Shown piece by piece: positions 29,397 through 31,398 of a stretch of DNA of 31,398 bases (within the stretch, counting starts at the first letter, position 1; the number at the start of each line of letters is the position of its first letter). The translations under genes were made by a program, and so were the position numbers. Source of the stretch: a virus; IMG/VR virus record IMGVR_UViG_3300005613_000272, positions 1 to 31,398 of that record; one strand, written 5' to 3'. Under the pieces are notes generated by a model, which was given only the letters and a program-made list of their open reading frames with translations, was not told where the DNA came from and searched no databases.

Positions 29397-29549
29397 ATGA
29401 AAAAAAGCACCGAACAGATTATTAGAGAAGCATTCAAAGCGGGTGAGTTCTGGGCTGTCACTTATTCTGGCTGGTTCACTCCATCAAAAGAAGATACCGA
29501 GCGAAAGATTAAAGAAGCAATCGCGGAAATTATGGAGGGTGAAAAATGA
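29397..29549 (+). CDS. Small early protein, unknown (50 aa)
   Basis: The product (MKKSTEQIIREAFKAGEFWA, VTYSGWFTPSKEDTERKIKE) is a short helical protein with aromatic residues in the middle. An AAGGA site precedes it. The F-K-A-G-x-x-W and P-S-x-E-D pattern recurs in short phage proteins, without known role. Its stop overlaps the next start (ATGA). Confidence 0.5.
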   Translation: MKKSTEQIIREAFKAGEFWAVTYSGWFTPSKEDTERKIKEAIAEIMEGEK

Positions 29550-29665
29550 TAAACCCTGAAGAAACAGAACAGGAACGAAACGAACGGTTAGACGAAAAAC
29601 GCCGTGAAGATTTGGAATATATTGATGATATGAAAGAAGAAAATGACTCTGATGCTTGGTATATG
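29546..29665 (+). CDS. Tiny highly charged protein (39 aa)
   Basis: The frame reads MINPEETEQERNERLDEKRR and continues to DDMKEEMTLMLGI. It is almost entirely charged helix. A GGAGGG site precedes the start, which overlaps the previous stop. Function unknown. Confidence 0.45.
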
Positions 29666-29697
29666 AATGAAAATGATTATTTATAGGAGAATATCAA

Positions 29698-30015
29698 ATG
29701 AAGTTTTATACAGAAGAAGAAATTGAGAAAAAAGTAAAAGAAATATGGACTTGTCCAGAAGATGATGATTGGAATGAGCCAGAAAAAATTAATGTTTCTA
29801 TAGGTAAAGATAATATAAAGATAGAAGTATCATCTATGTATGAGTCGCCACCGTTGAACCTGCCTATATTAATGCAGCTTGCAGATTTTTTTGAAACTAA
29901 AAATATTAATGATGATGACAGATTTGGTTACGGGGGGTGTGAAACTTGTGACTATGGTTCTAGCTACGGCTTTACTTTAACGGTTCGACCTGAACCTTAT
30001 AAAGGAGAATATTAA
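29698..30015 (+). CDS. Conserved early protein, unknown (105 aa)
   Basis: The acidic protein (MKFYTEEEIEKKVKEIWTCP, later FGYGGCETCDYGSSYGFTL) has an N-terminal helix and a Gly/Cys segment with C-x-x-C followed by a beta region. The CETCDYGSSYG motif may bind metal. A strong AGGAG site precedes it. No family name is known to me. Confidence 0.55.
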   Translation: MKFYTEEEIEKKVKEIWTCPEDDDWNEPEKINVSIGKDNIKIEVSSMYESPPLNLPILMQLADFFETKNINDDDRFGYGGCETCDYGSSYGFTLTVRPEPYKGEY

Positions 30016-30090
30016 ATGTTATTTATCGTCTGGTTATGTTTAGTGGGTTTAATACTTTTATTTAATCATGGAGCGCATAGAAATGGATAA
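30016..30090 (+). CDS. Membrane micropeptide (24 aa)
   Basis: A strong AAAGGAG site lies nine bases before an ATG reading MLFIVWLCLVGLILLFNHGA and then HRNG. The first 17 residues form one hydrophobic helix. It could insert in the inner membrane. Its end overlaps the next start by eight bases. Confidence 0.45.
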   Translation: MLFIVWLCLVGLILLFNHGAHRNG

Positions 30091-30349
30091 GCATTCGGAT
30101 TTACCTTGGTATTCAGAAGATTGCCCAAGCAGCGAAATTAAAGATTTTGAAATTATTAAAAGCGGAAAAAAATATATTGCAAGCTCATGGGGAGGGCCGC
30201 AACCGGAAAACGCCGCCTTTATCGTGAAGGCTGTTAATAACCATTACAAGTTACTGAATGCTTGCAAATTAGCATTAGGCGCGTTTGAAAATAACTGGAA
30301 TATTGATTGGAATGAGCTTGAAAGAGCAATCAAGGAGGCAGAAAAATGA
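30083..30349 (+). CDS. Conserved phage early protein (88 aa)
   Basis: The product (MDKHSDLPWYSEDCPSSEIK, then AAFIVKAVNNHYKLLNACKLALGA, WNELERAIKEAE) matches a recurrent phage protein in which an A-x-F-I-V-x-A-x-N-x-H-Y-x-L-L helix is conserved; function unknown. The ATG at 30083 is favoured by a GGAG site; an upstream in-frame ATG at 30068 lies within the micropeptide gene. Confidence 0.65.
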   Translation: MDKHSDLPWYSEDCPSSEIKDFEIIKSGKKYIASSWGGPQPENAAFIVKAVNNHYKLLNACKLALGAFENNWNIDWNELERAIKEAEK

Positions 30350-30504
30350 GCAAGCCAATACAAACAGCTTTATTCTATCTGGCTTTTATTTCGCTGTTAG
30401 TCTTTATCGCTGATATTGCGCTAGAAGTTGAGCCACAGAAGAAATGTTTTAAGCAAACAATACCCTATTTTAAGATGACCCATCGAGCGAGGTGTGACAA
30501 ATGA
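30346..30504 (+). CDS. Small membrane protein (52 aa)
   Basis: A hydrophobic helix spans about residues 6-26 (QTALFYLAFISLLVFIADIA), followed by a basic tail with two Cys (KKCFKQT, ARCDK). An AAGGAGG site precedes it. ATGA overlaps link it to both neighbours. Role unknown. Confidence 0.5.
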   Translation: MSKPIQTALFYLAFISLLVFIADIALEVEPQKKCFKQTIPYFKMTHRARCDK

Positions 30505-30701
30505 TAGAAGAATTTATAGATGCGCTGGCTGAGTGTTATGAGGCCAAGGATGACTTTACGTCATGTAAAAAATGTTTCGGTGATGATTGGCCTGCACAAT
30601 GTTGGGAATACGAGCAAAAGCATACCGACTCGGTGCAAAAAGCAGAAGAAATCATGCGTCAAGTTATCAGGACTGAATTAAAGGTGGTGAGTGATGAATA
30701 A
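30501..30701 (+). CDS. Small Cys-containing early protein (66 aa)
   Basis: The acidic protein (MIEEFIDALAECYEAKDDFT) has four Cys in its first 35 residues (C-x10-C-x2-C-x8-C), a possible metal site, then a charged helix. Coupled to the previous gene by ATGA. No family recognised. Confidence 0.5.
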   Translation: MIEEFIDALAECYEAKDDFTSCKKCFGDDWPAQCWEYEQKHTDSVQKAEEIMRQVIRTELKVVSDE

Positions 30702-30894
30702 ATATTATCTAAAAGCTGATTTTCAAAAAGAATACCAAGAAGTTACAAAAGAGGAGTTTATTCAAGCTGAAAGATGCGCAGGATTCCGTCCTAAATATGG
30801 TGATGGGCTTGCAACAGGCGGCTTTTCAGGCGGAGGCGTTAGTGGAAGCATAAGGCGCACTCAAGAAACGCAAGAGGACAAAGCCAATGATTAA
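30694..30894 (+). CDS. Small early protein with Gly-rich C-terminus (66 aa)
   Basis: The helical start (MNKYYLKADFQKEYQEVTKE, EFIQAERCAGFRP) is followed by GDGLATGGFSGGGVSGSI, a short glycine-rich tail seen in several small phage proteins of this type. The ATG at 30694 is chosen over the GTG at 30691. It overlaps both neighbours by eight bases. Function unknown. Confidence 0.55.
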   Translation: MNKYYLKADFQKEYQEVTKEEFIQAERCAGFRPKYGDGLATGGFSGGGVSGSIRRTQETQEDKAND

Positions 30895-31078
30895 CATACA
30901 GTCCATATTAAATGAAGACAAGGAATCAAGATGGAATCCTCAAGCGGAACGACCTGAACTTGTAAAGCTAATCTACACCCACGGCAACGAAGCAGTACAG
31001 GCCATAAGAGAGCATTGGCAAAATGTCGATTCAGGCTTAACCGATGAATATAAGCAATTGGAGGCAGCAGATGAATAA
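30887..31078 (+). CDS. Small early protein, unknown (63 aa)
   Basis: The product (MINIQSILNEDKESRWNPQA, ERPELVKLIYTHGNEAVQAI) is helical and acidic. It overlaps the next gene by eight bases. No function can be assigned. Confidence 0.5.
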   Translation: MINIQSILNEDKESRWNPQAERPELVKLIYTHGNEAVQAIREHWQNVDSGLTDEYKQLEAADE

Positions 31079-31301
31079 CGGCTTAATACTAGGTAAAGAT
31101 TTGCGCATGACTAACTTGGTCAATCTAACAGAGGAAAAAGTAAAAGATTTAAAAATGGAAGACTTGGAGCAGGTTTTCAAGAAAGCGAACGATATGGAAA
31201 AAGAGCTCATCGTTAAAGCCATTAAAAGCGGAAACAATGAACGAATCGCGGAATCATTAAAAATCGCGGTTTATCGGGTAATGCAGGATAGTGTGTTATG
31301 A
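31071..31301 (+). CDS. Small Lys/Glu-rich helical protein (76 aa)
   Basis: The product (MTNLVNLTEEKVKDLKMEDL within its first 35 residues) is charged and all-helical. The ATG at 31071 is favoured over an in-frame start at 31044 by a GGAG site seven bases upstream. Its stop overlaps the methyltransferase start by four bases, so the two are probably co-translated. Confidence 0.55.
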   Translation: MNNGLILGKDLRMTNLVNLTEEKVKDLKMEDLEQVFKKANDMEKELIVKAIKSGNNERIAESLKIAVYRVMQDSVL

Positions 31302-31398
31302 ACAATAAAAAAGTGCTTAATTTATATGCTGGTGTTGGTGGAAATCGCAAAAAGTGGAATGACTGCCAGGTTACAGCCATTGAGAGCAACGAGAAGAT
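31298..31398 (+). CDS. DNA methyltransferase, N-terminal fragment (cut by window end)
   Basis: Only 33 residues are present: VLNLYAGVGGNRKKWNDCQV followed by AIESNEK. The L-Y-A-G-x-G-G-x-x segment is the S-adenosylmethionine-binding motif I and I-E-x-x-x is motif II of phage DNA methyltransferases of the site-specific type. It would modify phage DNA, often to evade host restriction. Target base and full length cannot be judged here. Confidence 0.75.
   Translation, partial: MNNKKVLNLYAGVGGNRKKWNDCQVTAIESNEK

Noticed and set aside
29243-29461. Minus-strand frame in the right early region
   Set aside because: Lies across two plus-strand genes that follow a consensus promoter and have good ribosome sites.
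29980-30000. GGTTCGA-like stretch suggesting a tRNA T-arm
   Set aside because: It is inside a coding region and no acceptor stem or anticodon arm can be formed around it. No tRNA gene was found in the window.
1-31398. Integrase, attachment site, insertion sequence or CRISPR array
   Set aside because: No recombinase or transposase motifs, terminal inverted repeats or regularly spaced repeats were seen. The lysogeny status cannot be judged because the genome is incomplete.

Overview
The window is part of the genome of a tailed double-stranded DNA phage of the P22-like podovirus type (short tail), or a prophage of that type. The morphogenesis genes follow the P22 order: terminase, portal, scaffold, coat, gp4-like and gp10-like head closure proteins, three internal or ejection-type proteins, then tail fibre and tailspike. 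There are no long-tail genes such as a tape measure or tail tube. Moderate base composition, a two-component overlapping spanin pair and prophage-type small genes point to a Gram-negative host, most likely a gammaproteobacterium; this is inference. No integrase, repressor, attachment site, tRNA or CRISPR array is visible, but the genome is incomplete here because genes are cut at both ends.

Layout. (1) 1-2719, plus strand: closely packed small genes, including a zinc ribbon, a Cys-rich protein, a DUF1064-type nuclease-like protein, a membrane peptide and several tiny Lys-rich peptides. (2) 2752-7050: probable small terminase, large terminase, a small head protein and the portal. (3) 7053-10047: five head-region genes of unknown role that P22 lacks between portal and scaffold. 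(4) 10044-12638: a promoter with a structured leader, then scaffold, coat and one further head gene, closed by a terminator. (5) 12679-18976: gp4-like and gp10-like connector proteins and three probable ejection proteins, the first carrying an HExxH metallopeptidase motif. (6) 19055-22878: a glycine-rich tail fibre and a pectate-lyase-fold tailspike. (7) 22882-24950: lysis cassette with a DUF5675-like enzyme, several small membrane proteins, a Lys-Pro peptide, a mini YadA-like anchor and nested i-spanin/o-spanin genes.

(8) 24955-28895, minus strand: early region with small regulatory or accessory genes (winged helix, FDXHR zinc protein) and, furthest upstream, two replication genes (DUF1376-type initiator and lambda P-like loader). 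They sit behind a leader resembling the C4 antisense RNA of P1/P7. One small plus-strand gene (26790-26954) with its own promoter interrupts this block. (9) 29149-31398, plus strand: a strong promoter overlapping a palindrome, then a string of small early genes running into a DNA methyltransferase cut by the window end.

The most interesting signals are RNA-level. A hairpin that presents the Shine-Dalgarno sequence in a GGGA tetraloop recurs before three late genes (coat, first ejection protein, tail fibre), with one compensatory base-pair change. A related hairpin lies in the scaffold leader. A C4-like RNA plus a hairpin that buries the ribosome site precede the replication genes. Late expression and replication therefore both look controlled after transcription starts.
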